From Vibrio tasmaniensis (lineage in GTDB: Bacteria > Pseudomonadota > Gammaproteobacteria > Enterobacterales > Vibrionaceae), in assembly GCF_024347635.1 (NCBI RefSeq), contig NZ_AP025510.1, positions 2,914,001 through 2,978,000 on the forward strand: 64,000 nucleotides of DNA. Reading direction: 5' to 3'. Below, one piece after another: positions 45,363 to 55,212 of the stretch. The notes under the pieces were generated by a model, which saw nothing but the letters and a program-made list of their open reading frames with translations, did no database searches and was not told the origin of the DNA. Within the stretch, counting starts at the first letter, position 1; every line of letters begins with the position of its first letter. The position numbers and the translations under genes were made by a program.

Positions 45363-45393
45363 CAAAAAAATATCCACCATGATGGAGGATTAT
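45363..45393 (-). terminator. Intrinsic terminator of the tRNA array
   Basis: On the minus strand the stem TCCTCCA / TGGTGGA with a 3-nt loop is followed by ATATTTTTTT. It lies about 130 nt beyond the last tRNA and is the first clear terminator after it. Confidence 0.7.
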
Positions 45394-45523
45394 TTGCTTT
45401 TTGGGGGGATTATGCTTCGCAGCATTAAAGAAAGAGCGTGACCCTTAAGGTCGTCTTTAAACTCTGTGATCTAAAGAAAAACACGGTGGTTTAAAGAGTC
45501 TTAATAGCTTTTTAGAAGAAAGC

Positions 45524-45599
45524 TGGAGCGATACATCGGGTTCGAACCGATGACCTCAACCTTGGCAAGGTTGCGCTCTACCAACTGAGCTAGTATCGC
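45524..45599 (-). tRNA. tRNA-Gly(GCC), copy 1
   Basis: A 76-nt cloverleaf with the anticodon loop CTTGCCAAG, acceptor stem GCGATAC / GTATCGC and encoded CCA. It is identical to six other copies in the array and is the last gene in transcription order. Confidence 0.97.
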
Positions 45600-45655
45600 A
45601 TTAGTTAATCGCTGCTCTTACTACCTTGGGTAATAAATGGCGCTTAACTGTAATG

Positions 45656-45732
<77 letters not shown>

Positions 45733-45783
45733 TCCGGATGCATTATTTGAGTTAATGACTCTGTTCTCTAAAAAGAGAGAATT

Positions 45784-45859
45784 TGGAGCGATACATCGGG
45801 TTCGAACCGATGACCTCAACCTTGGCAAGGTTGCGCTCTACCAACTGAGCTAGTATCGC
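45784..45859 (-). tRNA. tRNA-Gly(GCC), copy 2
   Basis: Same 76-nt sequence as copy 1, anticodon GCC, CCA encoded. Confidence 0.97.
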
Positions 45860-45918
45860 ATAAGCTAACCGTTCATCTTTTTTGCTCAAAAGCATCAAAC
45901 CAACGTTCAACTGTAATG

Positions 45919-45995
<77 letters not shown>

Positions 45996-46031
45996 TCCGG
46001 ATGCATTGTTTAAGACAATGAGGCTTTAAAT

Positions 46032-46107
46032 TGGAGCGATACATCGGGTTCGAACCGATGACCTCAACCTTGGCAAGGTTGCGCTCTACCAACTGAGCTA
46101 GTATCGC
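46032..46107 (-). tRNA. tRNA-Gly(GCC), copy 3
   Basis: Same 76-nt sequence as copy 1, anticodon GCC, CCA encoded. Confidence 0.97.
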
Positions 46108-46165
46108 ATAAGCTAACCGTTCATCTGTCTGCTAAGAAGCATCAAACCAACGTTCAACTGTAATG

Positions 46166-46242
<77 letters not shown>

Positions 46243-46278
46243 TCCGGATGCATTGTTTAAGACAATGAGGCTTTAAAT

Positions 46279-46354
46279 TGGAGCGATACATCGGGTTCGA
46301 ACCGATGACCTCAACCTTGGCAAGGTTGCGCTCTACCAACTGAGCTAGTATCGC
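46279..46354 (-). tRNA. tRNA-Gly(GCC), copy 4
   Basis: Same 76-nt sequence as copy 1, anticodon GCC, CCA encoded. Confidence 0.97.
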
Positions 46355-46410
46355 ATTAGTTAATCGCTGCTCTTACTGCCTTTGGCAATAAATGGCGCCT
46401 AACTGTAATG

Positions 46411-46487
<77 letters not shown>

Positions 46488-46523
46488 TCCGGATGCATTG
46501 TTTAAGACAATGAGGCTTTAAAT

Positions 46524-46599
46524 TGGAGCGATACATCGGGTTCGAACCGATGACCTCAACCTTGGCAAGGTTGCGCTCTACCAACTGAGCTAGTATCGC
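46524..46599 (-). tRNA. tRNA-Gly(GCC), copy 5
   Basis: Same 76-nt sequence as copy 1, anticodon GCC, CCA encoded. Confidence 0.97.
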
Positions 46600-46655
46600 A
46601 TTAGTTAATCGCTGCTCTTACTGCCTTTGACAATAAATGGCGCCTAACTGTAATG

Positions 46656-46732
<77 letters not shown>

Positions 46733-46817
46733 TCCGGATGCATTGTTTAAGACAATGAGACTAAACCATTTTCATTCTGAGCACTTTCTCAAAGAGACAG
46801 CTTCTAAGAATAGAATT

Positions 46818-46893
46818 TGGAGCGATACATCGGGTTCGAACCGATGACCTCAACCTTGGCAAGGTTGCGCTCTACCAACTGAGCTAGTATCGC
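46818..46893 (-). tRNA. tRNA-Gly(GCC), copy 6
   Basis: Same 76-nt sequence as copy 1, anticodon GCC, CCA encoded. Confidence 0.97.
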
Positions 46894-46951
46894 ATAAGCT
46901 AACCGTTTATCTTTTCTGCTAAAAGCATCAAATCAACGTTCAACTGTAATG

Positions 46952-47028
<77 letters not shown>

Positions 47029-47089
47029 TCCGGATGCATTGTTTGAGTTAATGACTCTATATTTCCAACATCAATCCTAAGAAAGAAAT

Positions 47090-47165
47090 TGGAGCGATAC
47101 ATCGGGTTCGAACCGATGACCTCAACCTTGGCAAGGTTGCGCTCTACCAACTGAGCTAGTATCGC
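47090..47165 (-). tRNA. tRNA-Gly(GCC), copy 7 (first in the transcript)
   Basis: Same 76-nt sequence as copy 1, anticodon GCC, CCA encoded. It lies about 35 nt downstream of the array promoter. Confidence 0.97.
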
Positions 47166-47199
47166 AAACTGAAACGTCTTTCGCCGTTCAGGGCTGCGA

Positions 47200-47227
47200 A
47201 TTATAAGAGCATTTTTTTGTGATGCAA
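47200..47227 (-). promoter_or_regulatory. Promoter of the tRNA array
   Basis: On the minus strand a perfect -10 TATAAT (47200-47205) is followed by a GC-rich discriminator (TCGCAGCCC), typical of stringently controlled stable-RNA promoters. A weak -35, TTGCAT (47222-47227), lies 16 bp upstream, with an A-tract in the spacer. Confidence 0.65.
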
Positions 47228-47344
47228 GTCCTTAATGCAAAAATCAGCAAGTTTTTACTCAACTGCTGTAAAAGCACACAGATTTGCAAAAAAAATAACT
47301 CTTATGTCCCTGAAAAGTTAGATAAACGTGAACATTTGATCTGA

Positions 47345-47890
47345 TTAGATGTTAATAATCGTTTTTCGATAGTACTGCAGCTCAGCAATCGACTCTCGAA
47401 TATCGTCTAATGCAAGGTGGCTTCCCGACTTAGAAAAACCATCTAACACTTCAGGTTTCCAACGGCGAGTCAGCTCTTTCAGGGTGCTAACATCAACATA
47501 GCGGTAATGGAAGTACTCTTCCAGCTCTGGCATGTGCTTGTATAAAAAGCGGCGATCTTGGCCAATGCTGTTGCCACAAATGGGTGACTTACCTTTTGGT
47601 ACCCATTTTTCCAGAAACTCAATCGTTTGTTGAATGGCATCTTGCTCTGAAACGGTACTGTCTTGAATTCGTTTCACTAGGCCACTACCGGTGTGAGTCG
47701 TTGTGCACCACTCGTCCATCTTGTCCAATTCACTCTGAGGTTGGTGAATAGCCAAAACAGGTCCTTCAGCCAGGATATTAAGCTCACTATCAGTAACGAT
47801 AGTCGCAATTTCAATGATTTTATGAGTTTCAGGATCAAGTCCTGTCATCTCGAGATCAACCCAAATAAGGTTCTGATCGCTAAAGGACAT
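47345..47890 (-). CDS. orn: Oligoribonuclease
   Basis: A DEDDh 3'-5' exonuclease that clears 2-5-mer RNAs and pGpG, completing mRNA turnover and c-di-GMP breakdown. The 181-aa protein has motif [12 protein letters not shown], the [10 protein letters not shown] segment, motif [13 protein letters not shown], and motif III with [10 protein letters not shown] containing the catalytic His and Asp. Length is standard. It lies between the tRNA array and the divergent rsgA, as in E. coli. Confidence 0.97.
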   Translation of the reverse strand: MSFSDQNLIWVDLEMTGLDPETHKIIEIATIVTDSELNILAEGPVLAIHQPQSELDKMDEWCTTTHTGSGLVKRIQDSTVSEQDAIQQTIEFLEKWVPKGKSPICGNSIGQDRRFLYKHMPELEEYFHYRYVDVSTLKELTRRWKPEVLDGFSKSGSHLALDDIRESIAELQYYRKTIINI

Positions 47891-48040
47891 AAGGCATCGC
47901 CTATTTGTTTATGTATAAAAGAGGTACTATACCCAAATAACTATACTCAAACTAGCTTTAGAGCCATCGAAATCATATGGCAGTAGCAACATCCTGTTTG
48001 AGTTCCCAATCATCAAGTTAGATGTGTTAAGTGAAAAATT

Positions 48041-49096
48041 GTGGCTAAAAAAAAGAAGTTAACCAAAGGTCAGGTACGTCGCGTACGTAGCAACCAGAAC
48101 AAGCGACTCAAGAAAGAAGATTCTATCCAATGGGACGAGAACATGCTTGGCGGAACAAAAAGCGGACTCGTGATTACGCGCTTTGGTCAACATGCCGATA
48201 TCGAAGATCTTGAAACCAACGAAGTTCACCGTTGTAACTTACGCCGTAGTATTGAGACTTTAGTTTCTGGTGACCGAGTAACTTGGCGCGCAGGGCTTGA
48301 GTCAATGGCTGGCATCTCAGGTGTTGTCGAAGCCGTTGAGCCTAGAACATCGATGCTAACTCGCCCTGACTACTATGACGGCCTAAAACCGGTTGCCGCA
48401 AACGTAGACCAAATGGTTATCGTTTCAGCTGTACTACCAGAGCTATCACTTAATATCATCGACCGCTACTTGATCGCCTCTGAAACGGTGAATATCGCCC
48501 CTTTAGTTGTACTCAATAAAGTCGACTTGCTGACAGAACAACAAATTAGCGAATACCGCGAAACACTGAAGATATACGAGAAAATCGGCTATAAAGTCAT
48601 GTTCGTGAGTAAAGAGTCGGGTTACGGCATCAAAGAGTTGGAAGCTGAACTGAAAGGTCGTATCAACATTTTCGTTGGTCAATCTGGCGTAGGTAAATCC
48701 AGCGTAGTGAATGCACTGATGCCAACATTGGACATTGAAGAAGGTGCAGTTTCTGAAAACTCAGGACTGGGTCAACACACCACCACAGCAGCGCGTTTGT
48801 ATCACTTCCCTTCTGGTGGTGATCTTATCGATTCCCCTGGGGTACGTGAATTCGGCCTATGGCATTTAGAACCCGATGAAGTCACAGATGCTTTCATTGA
48901 ATTCAAGCCATACCTAGGTGGCTGTAAGTTCCGCGATTGTAAACACAATGACGACCCAGGATGTCTTCTGCGTGAAGCCGTTGAAGACGGAAAAATTAGC
49001 CGCTTACGCTTTGCTAGCTACCACCGCATTATTGAAACCATGGCTGACAACAAAGATAACCGTCAGTACTCACGAAGCAAGAAAGCCGATCTCTAA
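48041..49096 (+). CDS. rsgA: Small ribosomal subunit biogenesis GTPase RsgA
   Basis: A circularly permuted GTPase acting late in 30S maturation. The 351-aa protein (GTG start at 48041) has a Lys/Arg-rich N-terminus, an OB fold (residues about 35-105), a G domain in permuted order with G4 VVLNKVDLL, then G1 [12 protein letters not shown] and G3 DSPGVREFG, and a C-terminal zinc site [14 protein letters not shown]. The family's usual order rsgA-psd is kept, with psd starting about 125 bp downstream. Confidence 0.97.
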   Translation: MAKKKKLTKGQVRRVRSNQNKRLKKEDSIQWDENMLGGTKSGLVITRFGQHADIEDLETNEVHRCNLRRSIETLVSGDRVTWRAGLESMAGISGVVEAVEPRTSMLTRPDYYDGLKPVAANVDQMVIVSAVLPELSLNIIDRYLIASETVNIAPLVVLNKVDLLTEQQISEYRETLKIYEKIGYKVMFVSKESGYGIKELEAELKGRINIFVGQSGVGKSSVVNALMPTLDIEEGAVSENSGLGQHTTTAARLYHFPSGGDLIDSPGVREFGLWHLEPDEVTDAFIEFKPYLGGCKFRDCKHNDDPGCLLREAVEDGKISRLRFASYHRIIETMADNKDNRQYSRSKKADL

Positions 49097-49221
49097 TCGC
49101 GTTTTTGTGAACAAATGTGTGCATTTACTGACAATTGGCGCGAACTTAAGTAACATCTCGCGCCCTAAACCGTCATCGACAGATTTAATTGAAAAACAAT
49201 TAGCATTGGAAAATTAATACA

Positions 49222-50133
49222 ATGGATAAGATTAAAGTTGGATTACAGTACTGGATCCCACAACATGGCCTGACTCGTTTAGTTGGTAAACTGGCGTCTG
49301 CTAAAGCGGGTGGTTTAACGACAGCGATCATTAACTGGTTCATCAAGCAATACAAAGTGAACATGGATGAAGCGCTGCATAGCGATCCAAAACACTTTAA
49401 GACATTCAATGAATTCTTCGTACGTGAATTGAAAGAAGGCATGCGCCCTATCGCAGAAGGTGACTCTGTTATTGTTCACCCTGCTGATGCACGTGTAAGT
49501 CAGTTTGGCCCAATTACTGATGGTCAACTGATTCAAGCTAAAAACCATAACTACTCAGCACGTGAGCTGCTTGGTGGTGATGCAGCACTAGCCGATGAGT
49601 TTAAAGACGGTGAATTCGCAACGCTTTACTTGTCGCCAAGTGATTATCACCGTGTGCACATGCCATGCGACGGCACACTGCGTCAGATGATCTACGTTCC
49701 CGGTGATCTTTTCTCAGTAAACCCGTTAACGGCAGAGAACGTTCCAAACCTATTCGCACGTAACGAGCGTGTGGTTTGTATCTTTGATACTGAATTTGGC
49801 CCAATGGCACAAGTGCTGGTTGGTGCAACTATCGTAGGTAGCATCGAGCAAGTATGGGCTGGCACCATCACGCCACCTCGCGGTAACTCGGTTTACAAGT
49901 GGGATTACCCAGCACAAGGTGATAAATCTATTATCTTGAAGAAAGGCGAAGAGATGGGTCGCTTCAAGCTTGGTTCAACGGTTATCAACCTGTTCGCTAA
50001 AGATGCAATCAAGTTTGACGACACTATGCAAAATGGTGAGAAAACCGTTCTAGGCACTCCTTTCGCGCACATTGCGGGTAAAGACGTTGAGACTGAAGCT
50101 GTTGATTCAGCAGAGAACACTGACCAAGCTTAA
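49222..50133 (+). CDS. psd: Phosphatidylserine decarboxylase proenzyme
   Basis: A membrane-associated pyruvoyl enzyme that makes phosphatidylethanolamine. The 303-aa proenzyme carries the self-cleavage motif LGST (residues 250-253); cleavage before Ser252 produces the pyruvoyl group. The catalytic [11 protein letters not shown] and SDYHRVHMP (His) segments are present. The last 20 residues, acidic and beyond the family core, are variable. It follows rsgA and is ended by a strong terminator. Confidence 0.97.
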   Translation: MDKIKVGLQYWIPQHGLTRLVGKLASAKAGGLTTAIINWFIKQYKVNMDEALHSDPKHFKTFNEFFVRELKEGMRPIAEGDSVIVHPADARVSQFGPITDGQLIQAKNHNYSARELLGGDAALADEFKDGEFATLYLSPSDYHRVHMPCDGTLRQMIYVPGDLFSVNPLTAENVPNLFARNERVVCIFDTEFGPMAQVLVGATIVGSIEQVWAGTITPPRGNSVYKWDYPAQGDKSIILKKGEEMGRFKLGSTVINLFAKDAIKFDDTMQNGEKTVLGTPFAHIAGKDVETEAVDSAENTDQA

Positions 50134-50159
50134 CGATCTGAGTTAACTCATTTAGTTTT

Positions 50160-50205
50160 AAAGGCGCGTTACTTTTTCTATATCAGAGAAGAACGCGCCT
50201 TTTTC
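50160..50205 (+). terminator. Intrinsic terminator of rsgA-psd
   Basis: The stem AAGGCGCGTT / AACGCGCCTT with a long loop is followed by TTTTTC. It lies about 30 nt beyond psd. The following ~250 bp to the transporter gene contain no other gene. Confidence 0.85.
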
Positions 50206-50454
50206 TTAACTCTACCAATTCGTTTCCTACTCAAGCTCTAACAACCCAAGCTTTCAAACCTCAATCCTCAGCCCCTGCCCAGCCACCTGCTGCTTCTCAC
50301 TCTTGCCTCTAATTGCCCAGATAAAATATTGACCAAAAGCAAAACAACTGTCGAAACCTTAAACAACTTTTCGATTTTACAACCCGTCTCCAAGTACCAA
50401 AAATCCAGATAACTTACTCTATTTGAAGATATTTTATTCATGGGGTCTTTGTAC

Positions 50455-51870
50455 ATGCCTAAACTCAATATTGGCGTTCTGGTCAAGCTGTTGATTTGTT
50501 TTGCGATTCCCTTAGGCGTGTTATTCATGCCAATAGATTCCATACCTATCAATGACCTCACGCTGATTCAACACCGCTTGTTGGCGATATTCTTACTAGC
50601 AGCTCTACTGTGGGTGCTTGAACCCGTTCCGGTATTCGCCACGTCAATTCTGATCATTGCGCTTGAACTGGTGATGATTTCCGACAAGGGTTTACATCTA
50701 TTTAGAAACCCACCAGCAGGACACGATCTCGGTGAATTAATCAAATATACCGACATCTTCGGTGCATTTTCGTCACCAATCATCATCCTTTTCATGGGTG
50801 GCTTTGCTCTTGCGATATCCGCATCCAAATACGAACTCGACAACAATTTAGCTCGCGTGCTGCTCAAACCATTTGGCACAGAACCGCGCTTTATTATGCT
50901 GGGTTTAATGCTTATCACCGCGGTGTTCTCAATGTTCATGTCAAATACCGCAACAACTGTGATGATGCTTGCGCTGCTAGGGCCAATCGTGGCGTCTGCA
51001 CCAAAAGGCGATATGGGGATTAAGGCGCTCGTATTGTGTATTCCAATTGCTGCCAACACCGGTGGTATCGCGACACCCATAGGTACACCACCCAATGCGA
51101 TCGCTCTGCAATACCTAACTGGCGAGAACAGTATCGACTTCCTTAGCTGGATGATGATGGGCTTACCCTTTGTGATCATCCAACTCACCATCGCTTGGTT
51201 TCTCCTACAAAAACTCTTCCCTTCTAAAGAAAGAAATATGGTCCTCAAGCTTGATGGACAATTTAAAAAGAGCTGGCGAGCGATGGTGGTTTACATCACT
51301 TTCGCTGCGACAATCTTATTGTGGATGACCACCAAACTGCATGGCATGAACACTTATGTGGTCTCTATCATTCCACTGGCTGTTTTTACTCTCACTGGCA
51401 TCATGGGCAAAGAAGAACTCAAGCTGATTAACTGGGATGTGTTGTGGCTGGTTGCGGGTGGTATTGCGATTGGGATTGGCTTGGATAAAACAGGCTTAGC
51501 CGCTGCACTCGCACACGCGATTGATTATGAATCGCTCTCGCCGACTGCAGTGGTACTAACGCTGTCTATCGTGTGTTGGTTAATGGCGAACTTCATGTCG
51601 AACACCGCGACTGCCAACTTACTAATGCCTATTGCCGCTGCGATCGGTGCATCGATGGAAAGCTTAGTCGCAATTGGTGGCCTACAAGGCTTGCTGGTTG
51701 TGGTCGCCTTCTCGGCATCACTCGGTATGATTCTTCCAGTATCGACACCACCAAACTCGTTGGCTTACTCAACTGGGCTTATCGAAAGCAAAGATATGGC
51801 GAAGATGGGTATCATCTTAGGGATTGTCGGCTTACTCATGGTCTACCTCGCGCTGTTTATTATCACCTAG
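50455..51870 (+). CDS. DASS (SLC13) family anion:sodium symporter
   Basis: An inner-membrane elevator-type transporter of the divalent anion:Na+ symporter family, closest in appearance to V. cholerae INDY. From MPKLNIGVLVK (50455, with GGGG upstream) it is 471 aa; the frame extends five codons to 50440. The two SNT signature motifs that bind Na+ and substrate carboxylate are present (MSNTATTVMM and MSNTATANLL), with the paired loops GGIATPIGTPPNAI and LPVSTPPNSLAY. Ten or more hydrophobic segments are visible. Likely substrates are C4-dicarboxylates such as succinate; sulfate or phosphate cannot be excluded. Confidence 0.87.
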   Translation: MPKLNIGVLVKLLICFAIPLGVLFMPIDSIPINDLTLIQHRLLAIFLLAALLWVLEPVPVFATSILIIALELVMISDKGLHLFRNPPAGHDLGELIKYTDIFGAFSSPIIILFMGGFALAISASKYELDNNLARVLLKPFGTEPRFIMLGLMLITAVFSMFMSNTATTVMMLALLGPIVASAPKGDMGIKALVLCIPIAANTGGIATPIGTPPNAIALQYLTGENSIDFLSWMMMGLPFVIIQLTIAWFLLQKLFPSKERNMVLKLDGQFKKSWRAMVVYITFAATILLWMTTKLHGMNTYVVSIIPLAVFTLTGIMGKEELKLINWDVLWLVAGGIAIGIGLDKTGLAAALAHAIDYESLSPTAVVLTLSIVCWLMANFMSNTATANLLMPIAAAIGASMESLVAIGGLQGLLVVVAFSASLGMILPVSTPPNSLAYSTGLIESKDMAKMGIILGIVGLLMVYLALFIIT

Positions 51871-52161
51871 CACTTCAATTCCTCCCCTCCGTCCAGCTAG
51901 TAATCGTGATTTCGCTAGCTGGCGGGCTACCAGGTTTTAACCAACACGATAAATACTGATAACAATTAACACCTTAGCAGCAACCAATTGTGATTCAACT
52001 TCACTGTTTATTAAAAATAATTATATATATATTTAAATTATGACTTTCAACACGTTTCGAACCTTAAATATAACGACACTAGACACCTAGCAGAGACACA
52101 TCCGTTCGCCATCCAACGCGTCACTGTCATTAGCCTTTTATCCAAGAAGGAGGGATAAACC

Positions 52162-54042
52162 TTGAGACATACTATTAAGTTCAAAATTCAGATCGCTATC
52201 GCGGTTATTATCGCCGTCGTAAGTGGCGCTCAAGCTTGGATATCTGTTAATCAGCTTACTCAAGAAACAGAAGTCGCGCTCAACCAAGATATGAAAAATG
52301 TAAGTGTTGGCACGACGAATTACATTGCCGATTGGCTCTCGATTCGCAGTGATATGATGCTTGCTAATGAGCCGACTATTTCAAGTAATAGCAACTCTGA
52401 TCGTGAGTTATTGATCACCAAACAAGCAGGGCAATTCTTGTCTGTTTATGCAGGATTCAGCGACGGTACTATCGCTTTTGGCGACAAAGGTGAGGATTGG
52501 CCAGCAGATTACGACCCACGCACCCGCCCTTGGTATAAAGATGCAAACGCGACATCCGAACTCATCATTACCGAACCTTATCAAGATTTTGACGGCAGTA
52601 TTGTTATCAGTTTCGCTAAAGCATTTAATGGTGAAAGACAGGGTGTTATCGCAGCAGACTTAACCGTAACCAGCATTATTGATACTGTGCTTAATGTAAA
52701 ACTTGATAACGATGGCTTTGCATTTTTAGTTGACGGCAATAACAACATCGTCGCTTACAGTGATGAAGAGCTGAGTCAAAAACCATTGACCAGTTTGAAT
52801 CCAGAACTAACAACAGACAAAGTGTCGCAACTACTCAAAGACCAAACGATCACTACGCTAGCTTGGCCCGGTCAAGGCGATAAAATGGTCTACATTGCTA
52901 ACGTTCCGAATACCGATTGGTCATTGGGTATTGTTATCGATAAAGAAATGGCGTTTTCTGCGGTATCTGATGCCATTCAATTCATCACGCTAACCTCTTT
53001 GGTTTTATACATCGTCATTTCGATTGCGAGCACAATGGTGATAAACCGCCTGTTGCACCCACTGCAAACATTGTCTGAAGCGCTAACTCAGCTTGCTCAA
53101 GGCAGAGGCGATCTGACTCAGCGTATTGATATCAAGCGCATGGATGAAATTGGCAAACTGGCCGAGCTCGTGAATCAGTTCTTGAGCCAAATGCAAAGCA
53201 TGCTTAAGGGTGTAATCGAGCACAGTCACGACTTAAACAACCATGCGGAAAAAGCTAATCAACTGGCTACGCAATCTTCGATTCGAGTCGAGAATCAACA
53301 AAACGACATCAACCAAATTGCGACTGCGATTCATGAAATGTCCGCCACCGCGGCTGAAGTGGCCAGCCATGCCGAATTAACCGCCTCCGCTTCTCAGGCA
53401 TCCGCTACCGCTTGTAACGAAGGCCAAGAGGTTATCCAACAAAACCGCGATGCGATTACTGGCCTCGCAACTCAAGTTGAAGATGCAGCCAATGTTATTC
53501 GTGAATTAGAGAGTAATGCTCAAAGCATCAACCAGATCCTATCCACCATTCAAGGCATCGCAGAACAGACCAACCTGTTGGCATTGAATGCTGCGATTGA
53601 AGCCGCTCGAGCGGGTGAACAAGGTCGTGGGTTTGCGGTTGTCGCCGATGAAGTGCGCGTGTTAAGTCAGAGAACTCATGGCTCGACCGAAGAAATCCGC
53701 GTGATGATTGATACGCTGCAGAAAAATACCGAACATGCCGTTCAAAGCATGACCACCAGCACTCAACTGGCAGAGAACAGTGTTGGCTTCGCAGAACAAG
53801 CTCATGGCAGCCTGACTAAGATCACTCAGGCAATCACTGAAATCAACGACATGGCGCTACAAATAGCGAGTGCTGCAGAAGAGCAACGCGCGGTCAGCGA
53901 GGACATCAGCCGTAATACGCAAGGGATCAAAGATGCCTCCGACGATCTTGCCCAGCAAGCTGAAAGTAGTCGTAATAGCTCAAATGAAATGAGCAGCGCG
54001 GCTGAGTCTATGCGCCAAGACGTGGAGCGCTTTAAGGTATAG
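52162..54042 (+). CDS. Methyl-accepting chemotaxis protein, dCache sensor
   Basis: A transmembrane chemoreceptor of 626 aa. It starts at a TTG with an excellent AAGGAGG eight bases upstream. Domains in order: TM1 (about residues 8-27), a periplasmic dCache_1 domain (about 35-270, with DPRTRPWYKDA and AFLVDGNNNIVAYS), TM2 (about 273-294), HAMP (about 295-350), and the signalling hairpin with EQTNLLALNAAIEAARAGEQGRGFAVVADEVR at its tip. The WYKDA-type ligand motif suggests amino-acid or amine sensing, but the ligand cannot be assigned. No C-terminal NWETF-like pentapeptide is seen. Confidence 0.93.
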   Translation: MRHTIKFKIQIAIAVIIAVVSGAQAWISVNQLTQETEVALNQDMKNVSVGTTNYIADWLSIRSDMMLANEPTISSNSNSDRELLITKQAGQFLSVYAGFSDGTIAFGDKGEDWPADYDPRTRPWYKDANATSELIITEPYQDFDGSIVISFAKAFNGERQGVIAADLTVTSIIDTVLNVKLDNDGFAFLVDGNNNIVAYSDEELSQKPLTSLNPELTTDKVSQLLKDQTITTLAWPGQGDKMVYIANVPNTDWSLGIVIDKEMAFSAVSDAIQFITLTSLVLYIVISIASTMVINRLLHPLQTLSEALTQLAQGRGDLTQRIDIKRMDEIGKLAELVNQFLSQMQSMLKGVIEHSHDLNNHAEKANQLATQSSIRVENQQNDINQIATAIHEMSATAAEVASHAELTASASQASATACNEGQEVIQQNRDAITGLATQVEDAANVIRELESNAQSINQILSTIQGIAEQTNLLALNAAIEAARAGEQGRGFAVVADEVRVLSQRTHGSTEEIRVMIDTLQKNTEHAVQSMTTSTQLAENSVGFAEQAHGSLTKITQAITEINDMALQIASAAEEQRAVSEDISRNTQGIKDASDDLAQQAESSRNSSNEMSSAAESMRQDVERFKV

Positions 54043-54107
54043 CGCGCCTCAAGCAAAGTAAGTTGAACCACACCAACAAGCGACAGCTGACATAAACTAA
54101 TAACTGA

Positions 54108-54141
54108 AACAAAGTGGTTCTTTCATAAGAATCACTTTGTT
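54108..54141. terminator. Hairpin terminator after the chemoreceptor
   Basis: The inverted repeat AACAAAGTG-TTCT / AGAA-CACTTTGTT with a 6-nt loop begins about 65 nt beyond the stop codon. The T-run is short (TTGTTCT). Confidence 0.6.
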
Positions 54142-54203
54142 CTCAGTTCGGTTTGATGCATATTGATGAGCTAATTTATCCCAGACACAAGGATGTTATT
54201 CAG

Positions 54204-55091
54204 ATGGGATTCGAATGGTTAGCTCTAGCTGCCGCTTTTCTTTGGGCCATTGCGAGCCTAATGTCAGTAAAGCCTGCTCAACACTTAGGTTCTTTCGCCT
54301 ATAGCCGTTGGAGAATGGGTTGTACCGCGATCATTTTATCGAGTATGGCTTGGTTTACCGGAGGTTGGTCAACTGTCGAAGCCAATCTAGTCACACCCAT
54401 GATGCTGTCTGGTCTAATAGGCATCTTCATTGGTGATACCGCCCTATTTGCCTGTTTGAACCGAATGGGACCGCGCCAAGCGGGTTTGCTGTTCTCTTGT
54501 CACGCCGTGTTCTCGGCGATTCTTGGTTACTTCCTGTTTAGTGAAAGTATGACCTCTATTGAGCTGATTGGCTCGGTTTTGGTGTTTAGTGGTGTATTAA
54601 CTGCGATATTCTTTGGTCGTCGAGGACAAGCCAACAACCAGCTTGAAACCATCAAGGGCACCGTGTGGATTGGTGTTGCACTGGGAATCACCGCAGCGAT
54701 CTGCCAAGCATTGGGCGGCATCATTGCCAAACCCGTGATGCAAACCAGTATCGACCCTGTTGCCGCTTCTGCCATTCGAATGATCACCGCTTTTTTTGCT
54801 CACTCCGCATTTCGTTTAACAGGCGCCAAACTTTCACGCGCACTTAACCCAATGAATAAGCAGATATTCGCGATTACCGCGGTTAATGGTTTTCTAGCGA
54901 TGGCAGTAGGAATGACGTTGATTTTGTATGCGTTGCAGGAAGGCAATGTCGGTATGGTCGCTCTGTTATCTTCAACCACACCCATCATGTTGTTACCGAT
55001 ACTCTGGCTATACACCAAGCAGAGACCAAATGCCTACGCTTGGATAGGTGCCATTGTTGCTGTGGTTGGCACTGGTATTCTGGTCAAATAG
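54204..55091 (+). CDS. EamA/DMT family transporter
   Basis: An inner-membrane drug/metabolite transporter with ten predicted transmembrane helices in two EamA repeats (first about residues 1-135, second about 150-295). From MGFEWLALAA (54204, with AAGGA upstream) the protein is 295 aa; the frame is open 17 codons further to 54153. Repeat-specific segments such as LSGLIGIFIGDTALF and LLSSTTPIMLLPILWL are visible. Substrate is unknown. The last eight codons are imperfectly repeated twice in the sequence that follows (55094-55144). Confidence 0.85.
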   Translation: MGFEWLALAAAFLWAIASLMSVKPAQHLGSFAYSRWRMGCTAIILSSMAWFTGGWSTVEANLVTPMMLSGLIGIFIGDTALFACLNRMGPRQAGLLFSCHAVFSAILGYFLFSESMTSIELIGSVLVFSGVLTAIFFGRRGQANNQLETIKGTVWIGVALGITAAICQALGGIIAKPVMQTSIDPVAASAIRMITAFFAHSAFRLTGAKLSRALNPMNKQIFAITAVNGFLAMAVGMTLILYALQEGNVGMVALLSSTTPIMLLPILWLYTKQRPNAYAWIGAIVAVVGTGILVK

Positions 55092-55144
55092 TGGGTACCG
55101 GTATCTTGGTCAGCTAATTGCACCGGAATTCTGGTCAACTAGTG
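55068..55144 (+). repeat. Three imperfect tandem copies of the eamA 3' end
   Basis: Units 55068-55093, 55094-55119 and 55120-55144 share the pattern G-CACYGGTATTCTGGTCAAMTAG with a few substitutions. The first is the real C-terminus and stop codon. The second and third are non-coding extensions. Confidence 0.7.
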
Positions 55145-55160
55145 AAGCGAGTTAGAAGCT

Positions 55161-55198
55161 GAGAGTTAATGGTTAATAGCTAATGACCATTAACTCTC
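55161..55198. repeat. Inverted repeat between eamA and epmA
   Basis: Perfect 13-bp arms, GAGAGTTAATGGT (55161-55173) and ACCATTAACTCTC (55186-55198), with a 12-nt loop. There is no T-run, so it may be a mobile palindromic repeat or a Rho-independent-like end for convergent transcription. Confidence 0.65.
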
Positions 55199-55212
55199 AA
55201 TAACAACAAAAG

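Noticed and set aside
50568..51248. A 226-codon frame antisense to the DASS transporter gene
   Set aside because: It runs exactly opposite a confident membrane-protein gene, a common by-product of codon bias, and shows no family or ribosome-binding site.
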